This document shows, one piece after another, positions 24,929-37,200 of a stretch of DNA of 64,000 nt (its first letter is position 1; every line of letters starts with the position of its first letter). The stretch is from positions 205,456-269,455 of the forward strand of contig VZRG01000859.1 in assembly GCA_013397435.1 (NCBI GenBank). The letters run 5' to 3'. Origin of the DNA: Erythrocercus mccallii (Eukaryota > Chordata > Aves > Passeriformes > Dicruridae). A program made the translations under genes and the position numbers. Under the pieces are notes generated by a model. That model was given only the letters and a program-made list of their open reading frames with translations, searched no databases and was not told the DNA's origin.

Positions 24929-24936
24929 CACGTGAC
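24929..24936 (+). promoter_or_regulatory. E-box CACGTGAC
   Basis: A CACGTGAC octamer of the USF/TFE type lies inside the EDEM3 CpG island, about 200 bp upstream of the ATG. Factor binding is inferred from the motif only. Confidence 0.4.
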
Positions 24937-24953
24937 CCCCGCGCCGCGCTCCC

Positions 24954-24960
24954 CCATTGG
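24954..24960 (-). promoter_or_regulatory. Inverted CCAAT box
   Basis: ccattgg on the plus strand is CCAATGG on the minus strand, an NF-Y-type site within the EDEM3 CpG island. Confidence 0.45.
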
Positions 24961-24988
24961 CCCGGCGGCGCGCGCCGGGTGGGCGGTG

Positions 24989-24996
24989 CCGGAAGC
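24989..24996 (+). promoter_or_regulatory. ETS/GABPA-type site
   Basis: CCGGAAGC lies 140 bp upstream of the EDEM3 start codon. ETS sites of this form are frequent close to start sites of CpG-island promoters. Confidence 0.45.
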
Positions 24997-25094
24997 GGCG
25001 GCGGCGCGAGGCCGTTTCCTTGGCTACGCCCCCGCGGGCGCGCGCGGAGGGGTCGGGCCGGGCCCTTCCTGCCCCGGGAGCCGCGGGAACGGCC

Positions 25095-25115
25095 ATGGGC
25101 CCGCAGCGGGACTAG
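25095..25115 (+). other. Upstream ORF in EDEM3 leader (6 codons)
   Basis: An ATG in strong Kozak context (ggccATGG) opens the frame MGPQRD and stops at TAG, 20 nt before the EDEM3 start codon and in a different frame. It is in the mRNA only if transcription starts upstream of 25095, which the promoter motifs suggest but do not prove. Confidence 0.4.
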
Positions 25116-25135
25116 CGGGCACCCGGCCGGCCGCC

Positions 25136-25296
25136 ATGGCCCTCAGTGGAGCTCCGGGCTGCCGCGCCGGGGAGCGGGGGCCCCGCTGGAGGAGGCCTTG
25201 GAAGCTCCTGGCCCTTGGCCTGCTCTCCGCCTCCTCCGTGCTGGCGGCCGCCCCGGGCGCCGGGGCCATGAGCAGGGAGGAGAAGCGCCGGCTGGG
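25136..25296 (+). CDS. EDEM3: EDEM3 exon 1 (coding part)
   Basis: The ATG sits in gccgccATGG. It encodes a basic N-region, a hydrophobic signal-peptide core and then [12 protein letters not shown], matching human PMSREEKQKLG. Donor gtgagc follows, phase 2. Confidence 0.96.
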
Positions 25297-28200
25297 GTGA
25301 GCGCGGGGACGGCAGGAGGGCAGGAGGGAGCGAGGGAAGGACGGCGGGCCGGGCCCCGCCGTGCTGGGCAGGGGGTGCGCTGGCCCCGGGGATGGGGTGG
25401 GCTGGGCGCCGGCGGGTGCAGAGCGCCGGGATGGCGTCCCCTGTCCCTGCCTGTCTCCCCAACACTCCAAGGGGACGCGTGGCATCGGTGCCCAGCCGTG
25501 GCGGTGCTTTGGGCCAGGTCACCCGGCTCCTGGGGACACACGGCCCCTTCTGCGGTGTGGGATCGAAGCATGTGCTCTGCGAGCTTGTAACTCGCCAGTG
25601 CTTGGGAGCTCGCCTTGGAGCTTTCAGCCAGGGCTTGCGTGGAGCTAGGGGTGAAAGTGATCAAAGGTAGTTCTAAATTCCCACTCGGTTTAATTATGGC
25701 CGTGCCTCTGTGAGAGTGCGGGAGTCATAAAAAAGGTAAATGTTTACGTGTGTTCTGCCTAGTTCCTGTATGTAACCTAAATTGCTTCGCTCCCCCGTGC
25801 ATGTACATGTAAGAGGCTGATTCTTTTATTGTCGTTTTTAGTTGAAGGGTAAATATTACAACGTGTGTGGAAATACGTTTTCCTGCATGGAGTGGGATTT
25901 TTTTTTTTTTTAACAAATTTGCCATCAAGCATATTTTATCTTAGTATGTTACTGGGGCAGTTTCATCATCCTCTTCCCAGCCAGTGGTCAGTTGTACAGG
26001 GCAATAATGCAAAAAGTCTGCTGGGGAAACAGTGTGGATACTCTCACAGTTGATAATCACAGAGTTGTTAAGGTTGGAAAAGGCCTTCAAGATCATCAAG
26101 TCCAGCTGTCGGGTGTAAGTTGGTATTTATCTCCAGTGTTTACAGCTACTGGGGTTTTCCATCTTGGGTTCTCAGGATAATTTATGTGTGCAGTCTTTTG
26201 TATGTTTTCATCATGAGGCTACACAAGGAGTTGAAATTTCATTCTCCAATTTATTTTAAAATTTTTGCATTGCACTTAAAATACCATCTGATGCCCCAGG
26301 CATGTGTCGTGGTTTGTGTTTTTCTGTAAATGTAGGTTTTAAGCAATTTTCTGTGTGCTGCATCGCCCAGGAGCTTTGTGTATTTATCTGGGGGTTTGCC
26401 TACTGCAACTTGAGAGGCACCTGGGAAAAGCACCATCATCTGCTCTTTTGATGCCTTAATGCACTTGATGAGTTAAAACTACCTGAATTTCCAAGTCATT
26501 GAACTAAATTGGATATTTACAATATAATTGTGGTGTTCTTGGCTCTTTTATGTTCAGTCTTATCAGCAGAGATTGTGAATTATGTTGATGGTAGAAATTA
26601 GCATCCTTTTTTCCTTGCAGGGCTCCTTAGTGAAACAGTTAGGAATGATCAGAAGTACTGCCCTGTCTTAAAAAAAACCCGGGTTTTTCTGGGAGTTTTT
26701 ATATATAGAAGCATTTCTGTCCTTTCAAACATATGAAATAAATATAAGGGTTTGCTTTAGTGTTAGCCTGCAAGAAGATCCCCAAATAATTTCATGTTAG
26801 GTGAAGAAAGAGTCTTTCCGGAGTGGACAAGAGTAGCTGAATCAAGAAAAATTATTGTTCTGTATTTCATTTCCTTGTTGGTAGAGGACCTGTCCCCGAC
26901 ATTCAGATATTAAAGTGTGATACATACAAGATGGTGTATTAAAGGCCATTAGGAGACAGACCACTAATGCTTTTTCTTTTTTCTTTTTTAGAAATCAAGT
27001 GCTTGAAATGTTTGATCATGCATATAGCAATTATATGGTAAGTCAAATACTTGTTTGATGTTTTTCAGAGCAGTTGTTGCTGACCTGGGGGAGAAAGCAA
27101 CCTATAGTACGTGACATTCTATAGAAATATCTGGGAAGAAGGGGTGAAAACAGAGCTAAAATAAATAACAGCACCTGTAAAGCCTTTTAAAAGACCTTAA
27201 TAAATATTACTTTCAGGAGGGTTGTGATGGCTTTTAGAGTGGTAACTAAGAATTGCTTGTGGTAACTCTCCTAATCCGTGCCTGAGCTTTCCCAAACCAG
27301 TTTATCTCATGTCAGGCTATCAACAGTAAAGTATTTGGTTTGAAATTCCAGGGAAAGGAAGCTCGGGAAGAGCTGTCTGTAGGCATCAGATTCCAGAGGA
27401 CACAAATTGATCTCATTTATTTTGTAGATAAAAATGACATTTAGTGTCTCTTCAATGGTAAGCCATGTCAGATACAGTTTGGGTGTTCTACATACTGTTT
27501 GTAGAAGAGAAAGGGGATCTGGTGCCATATCCAGGCATTCCAGGCTGTGCCCAGGATGTGACTGTCATATGACCATAGGCCATGCTGGCCGTGGTTTCTT
27601 TTGCTCTGACTTGTGATTCCTGTGCAGGTGCCCTCCTGTTCTGGATCTCTGAGCCATTCCACTCTGGTCTGGTTTAGAAAAGCTTAAGAATAAACAGTTA
27701 CTTGGAGTGGACTTCCTCAAGTAATAATTACTTTCAAATATTCTATAAGTAATACACTTCTGAGGAGAAGGTGTAGATATGACTAAGATAAATATAAAAG
27801 ATTAATTCTTACTGGCTTTATATGGACATTCTTGCACATTCTTTGTGGCTGTTGCAGAAACCCCTCTCAAGTTGCATCAGTTCCTGCAGCACATACTGCT
27901 GTCTCCTGGCAGCATCTTGTCACCTGTCCCAGATTCTGTGTTATGGTTTCAACTTTAATATGTAATTCAAGCTTGAAATCTCAGGAGTTAAAACTTTATA
28001 CAGCATGGGAGAAGTACAGGACTGTAGAGTGGACAGAAAGCCAAGCAAGAGGATTTTCAAAGGAGCGCAGTTTCTCCTTTTAACTTAAGCTCTGTACTTT
28101 TGAAACCTTTAGCAGTTCAACATCAGGCTTTTTGGTTGTAATTTTTGTAATCTGGTGCCATGAAAAACACTTGGCTCGGGTTTCCTCAATAGAAAACTTC

Positions 28201-31200
28201 TGTATTTGGCAAAATTGGATAAAATATTGCAAGGATCTATGCTTCTACTGTTCATCGTGTGGTAAATTGGCAACTGGTAGGGGTCTTGCCACATCTGGAG
28301 CAAGAAAATTCTGTTTGAAGGAGAGGAAAAACTTCAGCTATCCTGGAAACTTTGAAGCCAAAAGGATATTTATTTGCCACGTATGCTAAAACACTAAACA
28401 AACAGAGAAATGTGACTTGTTTGTTTAAAGTTGAAGAAAAGATTAGAGTATCAGACTTGATTCTGACAGCAGGAGAATGAAGTATTTTTGCAGGTGTTTT
28501 TGAAACAGCCAGCTGAAAAGTTTTCATTTTCTATTAATACATATTTTAGACATGTGTATTTAGAAGACTGAAAATTCATGTTTGATTGCAAGGGAAACTC
28601 CCTTGCCTTTTTTTTTCTTTTTTTTAGTTGTTAACAGAAGCTTTGAGAAAAAGCTGCTGGTTTTTTCAGTCCTTTTAACAATATTGGTAATAATGGGGAT
28701 ATTTTTATTCTTGGCTGCCAGAACATGTGAAAATGTCACTCACTTGAGGCCAATGACAAGTTGGGAAATAACTCAATCCAATAACTGCTTATTCTCTGCT
28801 GCAGGCAGAGAGCAAGTGAACTTTTATTGTTCAAAATGCTTCTAGTTCTTTATATGTAAAGCTAAAAGTTTATTTTTTCTGATTTTTATCAGTTCTCTTA
28901 TCCAAAATTTAAGCCAGAGATCTCAGTTTTGACATTGCTTTTGTTGTGTACTTCTTTAATCTGTTTTTCTGAATACTTTGCAGAGATAGTCAGAAACATC
29001 TGAGCTGTATTTAATGATCTAGATTCTGCCTTCTGTAGTTAAAACTGAGGAGAACAAAGAGTTGAGCAAAGACCAAAACACTCAGGAGAGTGGTATACAG
29101 GGAAACAAACCATCAGTTTCAAAAGAAGTTGCTGTAAGAACTGTTTATTTATAGAGGAATGTTCCTTTTTTATTTTTATTTCATGCTTGAATACAGATTA
29201 TTTTTGTACCATATATTTGGAAAGATTTTGAATGTGTTTATTTGCAGTTTCAGTGCAGCAATTGAAGTTTTTATCCTGCCACGTGTTAGTTCCCCACTAA
29301 TAGTCAAGCTGGAGACCTCAGTACAGCAGCCAGTTTCCTGCTGAAACCAAGAGAAAAGCTCCATCCCAAACCATTTGGGTTGAGCTTCTAAAGGAGACAA
29401 TTTTGCGTTTGTTGGAGTTAGATATATTTAAGATTCATCATCGCTGATGTCAGTGTTACGTTTGTTATATTAGTTTCAGTTATGTCTGTAAAAGGCTCAG
29501 TCTTGTTAGGGCTTTTTTTTTTTGCTGAATGTTATCTTTTATGTCTTATGTAGTAATTCACCAGTTTTTTGTTTGAACTTCTGAGTTCTCTTACCTGTCA
29601 CAGACTCACCCTCAGCCAATGAGTTCATTGTTCACTGCAGAGTCCAGTGAAGAGCCATCAGGGTGATGGAGAGGCTGAGGGAGCTGGGGCTGTTCAGCCT
29701 GGAGAGGGGAAAGCTCCAGGGAATTTAGCAAGGGAGGCTGTCAAGAAGACAGAGCCAGGCTCTTCTCAGCAGTGCTCCGAGGAAATGGGCACAAACTGAA
29801 CCATGGGAGGTTTGCTCTGAACGCGAGGAAACACTTTCCCACTGTGGAGTTGACCAGGTACTGGCACAGGCTGCCCAGAGAGGCCAGAGTCTCCCTCCTT
29901 GGAGATGCTCAGGAGTTGTCTGGACATGGTACTGGGCAGCTGGGTCTGGGTGGCCCTGCTGAGCAGAGGGCTTGGACAAGATGAACTCCAGAGCTCCCTT
30001 CCCACCTGCCAGGCTCTGTGACGGCCGTGCAGGTTTTCTGAAGAACAGCATGTGAAGGATTCCTTTGACGTGCTCCCAAGAGTGGCTGTGAGCTCTGTAA
30101 CTGATTCCCCTGTTTTGTTCCCAACAGGAGCATGCGTATCCAGCTGATGAACTCATGCCTTTAACTTGTCGTGGACGAGTGCGGGGTCAGGAGCCAAGTC
30201 GAGGGGATGTGGATGATGCCTTGGGAAAGTTAGTGTCTGAAATGGTCACTGTAAACATCTAGGAATAGAAGTACAATTGGCAGCCCATAAAATTTGTTTG
30301 TTCACTTGATAAGGCCAGAAACTTACACTTGTAAGAAGTATTTTTATTATTATGACGTTAACTGATGTGAAATTGTACCTTAATTAGAAGAAGAAAATTG
30401 ACCAGTGAATGAGATCCAAAGATAATTTTTTAACCATTCTCCAAATATTTTCCGTAGGAAAACCTTCCCAATGTGGGCTGACGTATATTAGTAGTGGAGA
30501 TTGTAAGGGTTAATGATCAGCTGAACAGAACAATAAACTCTTACCCATGATGCTGGCCTAATAAGTGATATTTAAAGTGCTTTTTTTTAAGTAGAAAGTT
30601 TTCTGAAAACAAGGAGTCAAATGATTATCATGTGTATGATAGCCTCAGGCCTTTGCTGAAGTATAAAACATGATTTCAGACATGAAAATATTTTCTATTC
30701 TTTCTTTTGAGGGAGCTGATAATACAAAATACTGATCCCTTGCAAAATGTAGATTTAAGGTCTGTTTTTTTCCATGTTAAATGGAATAATCAAAGGCAAA
30801 GTTGACCTACTCTAAATGCATTTGTAATTGATACCTTTCAATATGTGCAGTTTATAGATCAAGTTCTTTAATGACAAATACCTGATTTTTTTTTAATATC
30901 ACTGTTTAATGTATCTAAGCAAAATAGCGTTAATCAAAGCTGAAATCCTTCTCTTAAATACTGCTTCTAATTGTCTCTAGCAACTGAGCATATTATTTTG
31001 GCTATGTTTTGTTATGTACAAATGTTGTTTAGTTTAGAGATTTCCATATAGTCCTGCTGCTTTGGAGGTATCCAAAGTTACTGCAGATGAAAAGTGTCAA
31101 GAAAATGTATTTTTAATCCTGGTCATGCATTCTTTTTAATGACCTTTTTTAAAATTAACATGCTAGCATTTGTGTAAAAATACCTTTCAGTCCCTTAGAT

Positions 31201-34200
31201 GCATCACATTATTGTATGTATTTATTGTTTTTCTGTATACAGGCTTTATTCTGTACCTTATAATTACTTACATTATTATGTAGCAGATTTCTTATCTAAT
31301 CCTTTTTCTTGCCAGCTGCCTCATCAGGTGTGTTCTCTGCCAGTCTTTGCAATCACAAAATGACAGGGTGAGGCAGCTGGGTCAGTTGTTTCCCTAGAGA
31401 ACTTAGGAGCCTTCCATATAGATGTGAAATGCATCATTTCCCTCCTTTTGTACAGAAAAAGTTGTGGATTTGTCAGGCAATTGTGCACAGTCATTAGTTA
31501 ATCTCTGTCTCCTGTAAAACAGCACTCACAGAATGCCCTTATGTCTTTACAAATTAAAGAGAATTATAATATAGGAACACCTAATCAATTAATTTTGGTT
31601 GTCACATGTTGCCTGCAAGGTTTCAAACATTGGGCACTTAATGAAATCCTTGGTGTGTGCTCCTCAGTAGACAATTTTAACTGTTCCAAAATGTTCAGTT
31701 TTAACATCGTTGTGTTCTGGAAATTCTGTTCTGTGTTGTGGATGTGTCTTAGCATAGGAGCAGTTGTTGGAATTAGACATATTTAAGATACAATTATAGA
31801 TATCATTTCTGGGATGGGGAAAGGTCCCCTCAGCTTGGGATGCACTAGAACAGCCCTGGAGCAAACCTCTAATCCTCATTAGGATGTCCTGTTTCAGACA
31901 GTGTGGAGCTGACTGGATGCTCTCTTTTCACGGAATAATCACAGAATCCCAACCTGGGCTGGGCTGGAAGGGACCTTAAAGCCCATCCAGTGCCACCCCC
32001 TGCCATGGGCAGGGACACCTTCCACTAACCCAGGGTGCTCCAAGCCCTGTCCAGCCTGGCCTTGGACACTGCTAAAATAGTTCTTTATTTTAGAGTAAAT
32101 AAAGTGGTTCTTTATTTTAAGCCTGCTACTTGCTAGTGCTTGGACAGTTTCTGGTAGGAGAAATTTAGCTTGGAATGGCTTTTGATCTCAACATTTTTCC
32201 TTTTTTTGAAAAAACAGGTGAAACAGAAGCTGGAAAAAGACTTAAACTTTAATGCTGAATTTCTTAATAGATTTGATTGGAGACAAGAAATAAAAATTAA
32301 ATTTGCTTACTGGAAGTTAGAAAGCTTTGCAGTAAATAAATTTATGTGTAATCATAGCTTCTTTGTCAGCTCCTATTCTGGTCACTAGCAAAGGGGAGAA
32401 ACTTAGAAAGAGGTTTTGACACTAAACATGTTGAGTACAACTAATCTTTTGCAGCTGGTGATCTGTGTGAATTTAGTTTCCTCCCTGGTATCAGTTCCTA
32501 TTAAAAATCACTTAATTCCTACACATAAAGTCTATAGTAAATCTGTTTAAAATTTTCTTTCATAGGTTTTCACTGACCTTAATTGATACCTTGGACACTC
32601 TTGTGGTAAGTTTAATCTGTTGATGAGCTTTGATAAAACAAAGAGATTGTCTTCTGATGCTCAGACTTACTATTAGATTTCTTTTTCATGACCGTTGATC
32701 TCTGGCTCTGTTTGAAGTGACTTTTGCTTGTGGGAACTTTGAAGTGGTGTGGGGATGGAGTTTGGAGCTGGTTGTAATAAAATTACAGTTCCTTCACATT
32801 TCATTGATACTTTTTTTGGCTCTAAACACAAAAGTTTGCTTTCCCTTATAGTCTAAAGCAAAAGGCTCAGTTAGTGATGGGCACCTCTTAATAGCCACTG
32901 ATGTATTTCTGGTTTTAATTGTATGTACGTATTTGTTATGTACCTTTGTGTGCACTGAAATATCCTGTATGCAAATACACTGTGACTGCATTAGCTATAC
33001 TGGAACTGAACACCTGCTCACTGTTGTATTCCAGGTGTTAAATAAAACCAAAGAGTTTGAAGAGGCTGTAAAAAAAGTAATAAAGGATGTTAATTTAGAT
33101 AATGACATAGTTGTATCTGTCTTTGAAACCAACATAAGAGTCCTTGGGTGAGTAACTTTTGTTTCCAGAACTTCTAAAAATGTGGATTTTATTCAGTGTC
33201 TTCAAGACACCTTTCTGTGCTGTTCCACCTATTTGAAACAGTTGTGCCTTTTCCAGTTCACCTGAGAGTGGTTTAAAAAGGCAAAGCAGGACTTGCTGCA
33301 GTAGTGCTGGATGAAGCTGCCCCCATCTCACTGCTGCAGTGATTAAAAATCAGCTTTGCTCATTAAGGACCCCATGTGCATGCTGAGGGAGCAGTGGGTT
33401 TGCTTAAGGGAAACAAGCTTGCAAATGGCTCTGTTTGATACTTGATTTACCAGATTTTGGGATCATAGATGGTTTCAGCTTGGAAGGGACCTCTGGGGCA
33501 CAATGCAGGATCACAGCATGTAATTTTAAGTTATTATATGCCATTTTAGAGATCTTGGTTGCTGTTCTTGTCTAATATTGATGAATCAATGATTCCAATG
33601 CTAAGAAGAATTGCTTCAAAATAAAGGCAGCTAACCTTGATTATAATGGGAATTGCATCAGCAGCCTAAAAACTAGGGCCACAGTTATGTACATGTCATC
33701 TAAATTGTAAAGAGTTGTCCTTGCTGTTCAGATGAATATACCTTTTGAGATGTGGATAATTTCTCTTGTGTTTAGAGGTCTCCTAGGCGGGCACTCAGTG
33801 GCAATTATGCTGAAAGAAAAAGGTGAATATATGCAGTGGTACAATGGTGAACTCCTCCACATGGCAAAGGAACTGGGCTACAAGCTTTTACCTGCTTTTA
33901 ACACCACTAGTGGTCTCCCTTATCCAAGAGTAAGTTCTGTTTCTGTAATGCAGGATTACAGCTGTAATCAAGACTTCTGTTGTTTTGATTTTATATCTGT
34001 TTCCAAAATCTTTTTTGAATTTATTAAGTGGACAGAAGATTGAAAGCTGATAATTTGCAGGTATTCTCAGGAGCCAGGAGTAGTGGGATATTTGCGAAAC
34101 TAAATTTCCAGGAACACATGTGATGTTCTGTCTGATTTGTTGCTAAAAAAATTACTTGGATTAGATTTTTAGAGTGTATTCTCTTACTCAAATGTCTAGT

Positions 34201-37200
34201 GAACCAGGCAACAGGTTCTTGTTTGGGAGGGTTGAGATTTAGAGTATTTGTGGATAGTTCTCTGTGCATGTCTAAGTTGGCAGAGCAAAACCAAAGGGAT
34301 CTGTTTTTTCTTGTCTTTAGAAAGAGCATAGATTATATACTTGCTATACTTGCTATAATCGTAGGAGTGTAAATTCTTTCAGCTAGGAAAAATAAAGATG
34401 TTAATCTCTATTTTTCTCTAGGTTAACTTAAAATTTGGAGTAAGGCATCCAGAAGCACGAACAGGAACAGAAACTGATACCTGTACAGCTTGTGCTGGAA
34501 CCTTGATCCTTGAGTTTGCAGCTTTAAGTAGATTCACAGGAACATCTATATTTGAGGTTTGCTTTCCACATATTTTATTTTTTGCCTTAGGTCTTTAGCA
34601 TTCTGTCTATATTTTGTGATTTTGGAAAAACAGTTCATGAAATGGATGTCTTAGCTGTGCTGCACAAAAACATCTGTATATGTTGAGATTTGTAGTGTTT
34701 GTGGGCTTTCGTCTAAGGTTTCATTGTTTAAATCACAGGAAATAATTTTGGTTGAAAGTAGTTAGAGTAATACAGAAGTAACCAAGATAAATATTCTGAA
34801 GATTAGAAGCAGTTCTGAAATCGTTAGACATGAAACATCCTATTCCTTTCCTAGCATCTTAATTGAAATAGCCAAAAGAATCACAGAGTTTGGTGTCGGT
34901 GTTTCCCTCATTCCCTGTCGTTGTTGCAGGAATATGCCCGGAAGGCGCTGGATTTTATCTGGGAGAAGAGGCAGCGCAGCAGCAACTTAGTGGGAGTCAC
35001 CATCAACATCCACACTGGAGACTGGGTCCGCAAAGGTGGGGCCTGACCCACAGGCAGGGAGCAGGGGGGATCTCACACACCCCCAGCATGCTTACCTGGA
35101 CTCTTGGGAGATATTAATGGCATAGGCACTGGAGAAACCTGCTGCCCCAAAGCCTGCCTCTGCTCTGAGAGAGCAAAGCCCTCTCTGGTAGAGAAACTGG
35201 TTTTATTTGTGGCAAAGTGTTCTCTGGTCCTCATTAACACTGAGAGGGAAATGCCTTGGGATGAATTTTCAGAGAGTTTGCTATAAATACATAGGAAAAG
35301 TATAAATAGGACGGGAGAAGTGATGTCCTGTGAAATAAGTGTCTCCAGTGCATGCCTGTCCGTATTATGCCTTTGGCATAGACACACAGTAGTGTGCCTT
35401 TGCTTCCATCTGTGCCTTAATTCCAGTGAAAAGAGGCTTTTCCTTTCACTGCAAGAGCCTTCAAAATCAAAGTGGCAAAATACCCATGTCACTACTTATA
35501 GTAAACCTATCTTTTTATTTTCTCCTGTTTCCAGATAGTGGAGTTGGAGCAGGAATAGATTCATACTATGAATATTTATTAAAAGCCTATGTCTTGCTGG
35601 GAGATGACAGTTTCCTGGAAAGATTTAACACGGTAAGTTAACACCTTGCTCAGGTTTGTGCCTTCTGCAATACAAATTTCAGAGTAATTGTGTTGTCAGC
35701 TGTTAGTCTGAGAGGGATCTTTAGCAGAATTTCTGTGACTTCTGCTGTGTTTAGTGCCAGCTCTTTTTACTGAGGGTTTTTGCTAATCTTGGGTGATTAG
35801 CTGTCACCTGAGCAGTTATTTTAACCCCATCCAGTAAAAATCAGAATTTTCTAGGCCTTTATCCATTTTCCCCATATGGGAGAAGCTGTATTTCCACATC
35901 ATCTCAGAGACTGCAATACTATAAATGTTTCTGTAATAGAACGTAAGGGCCTCTTCTTCCAACCCATTGTACAATTTCATTCTGTCCTGGAGCAATAAAA
36001 AAATCAAAGTGTGGATCTTGCTTTGCACTGTAGAACCTCAGGCCCAGGATACATTTAAGGATACAAGCTGAAAACCGCACTTAGATTTTTTTTTTTAAAT
36101 TCATAAACTACTGAGCATCTTGGTCAGCATTATAATTCTTTCATAAAAGCATTATTTCTTTTGAAAATAGCAATATCCATTTAAAACATTTTAGATCATA
36201 AAATGATTTTATATCATATAGCATGATTTTTTTATTAGAAGTGGAATAATTTTATAGTTAAAGGCCTGTTGTAACACTTTAGTGTAATGATGATTTCATG
36301 GTCTTAAGGGGCAGTGCCCAGTGTTACGTTTTTCTTGAGCTACGTCTCTTAAGTGTTTCCTGTCAGTTTGGCTCATGAGCTCAGCTTTGCACCTTCTGGA
36401 TTGGAAGTCAGCAATGTGGCAAATAACCTAGTAGGTTTAAAAGTTCTTCTGAGCCATCTGGTCCAGCTGCTTTGTTTGGGTTTTTTAACCTCCTTTTTCT
36501 CCTGAGATCCATATGCTTTGGAATTCTGTTGTTCAGAGAACAATTTCAGCTTTCTTTAGAGTGTGTCTTAAAATTCAGCCAAAACAAATGTGCCTTAACT
36601 GTGATAGTTCTGGTTTATCACATGGCTGCTGAATATACTTTTGTGTTATGTGTATTCCTTGGAAATGTGGTACGTTTTGCAAGTGTAATACTGTGGAGCT
36701 TTTCAGTATTTACTACACTTGGTTTTAGTTTGCAAAACTAGAGATTAGTGGCACTGCCAAATGCAGTAATGATTGGGAATGTAGAACTGGCTTTGTTTTA
36801 TTCAAATACAATGCCAGTCTGGTGATCCCTCTCTCTTTTGGGGAATGAATTGGTACACAAAACTGCTTTTCCTGATGTTTGGCAGCACTATGATGCCATA
36901 ATGAGATACATCAGCCAGCCACCTCTTCTCCTTGATGTTCACATTCATAAACCAATGCTAAATGCTCGGACCTGGATGGATTCTCTGCTTGCTTTCTTCC
37001 CTGGATTGCAGGTAAGGTGTAAAACCCATGTAGAGATGGTTTTAATAACAAGGAAATGATTAACTGGGTTGGATATATGATTTTCAAGTCAAGTGCGGTA
37101 ATCTGATTTTTGGAAATACTGAGGGAACGTCCCTGGAAGTGTCCAAGGCCAGGCTGATCAGGGCTTGGAGCAGCCTGGGAAAGTGGAAGTGTCCCTGCCC

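Larger units (their letters stand above)
24750..25480 (+). promoter_or_regulatory. EDEM3: EDEM3 CpG-island promoter
   Basis: GC content and CpG density rise abruptly around 24.75 kb and fall again after about 25.5 kb, bracketing EDEM3 exon 1. There is no TATA box. Visible sites are a ZNF143/THAP11-type element (24859-24878, minus orientation) with a partial copy 34 bp upstream, an E-box CACGTGAC (24929-24936), an inverted CCAAT box (24954-24960) and an ETS site CCGGAAGC (24989-24996). This is the usual layout of a TATA-less housekeeping promoter. The start site itself cannot be placed from the sequence. Confidence 0.85.

Noticed and set aside
24932..25300. A longer in-frame N terminus of EDEM3
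   Set aside because: The frame is open to 24932 but begins with GTG and has no ATG before 25136. The ATG at 25136 has a strong Kozak context and is followed directly by a good signal peptide.
24979..25590. A 203-codon open frame overlapping EDEM3 exon 1 in another frame, and several antisense frames there
   Set aside because: These are typical CpG-island artefacts: GC-rich sequence has few stop codons. Their products are Arg/Gly/Ala/Pro-rich without domains.
36280..36380. Possible C/D-box snoRNA in EDEM3 intron 9 (atgatgatttc as a C box)
   Set aside because: No D box (ctga) at the right distance and no terminal stem was found.
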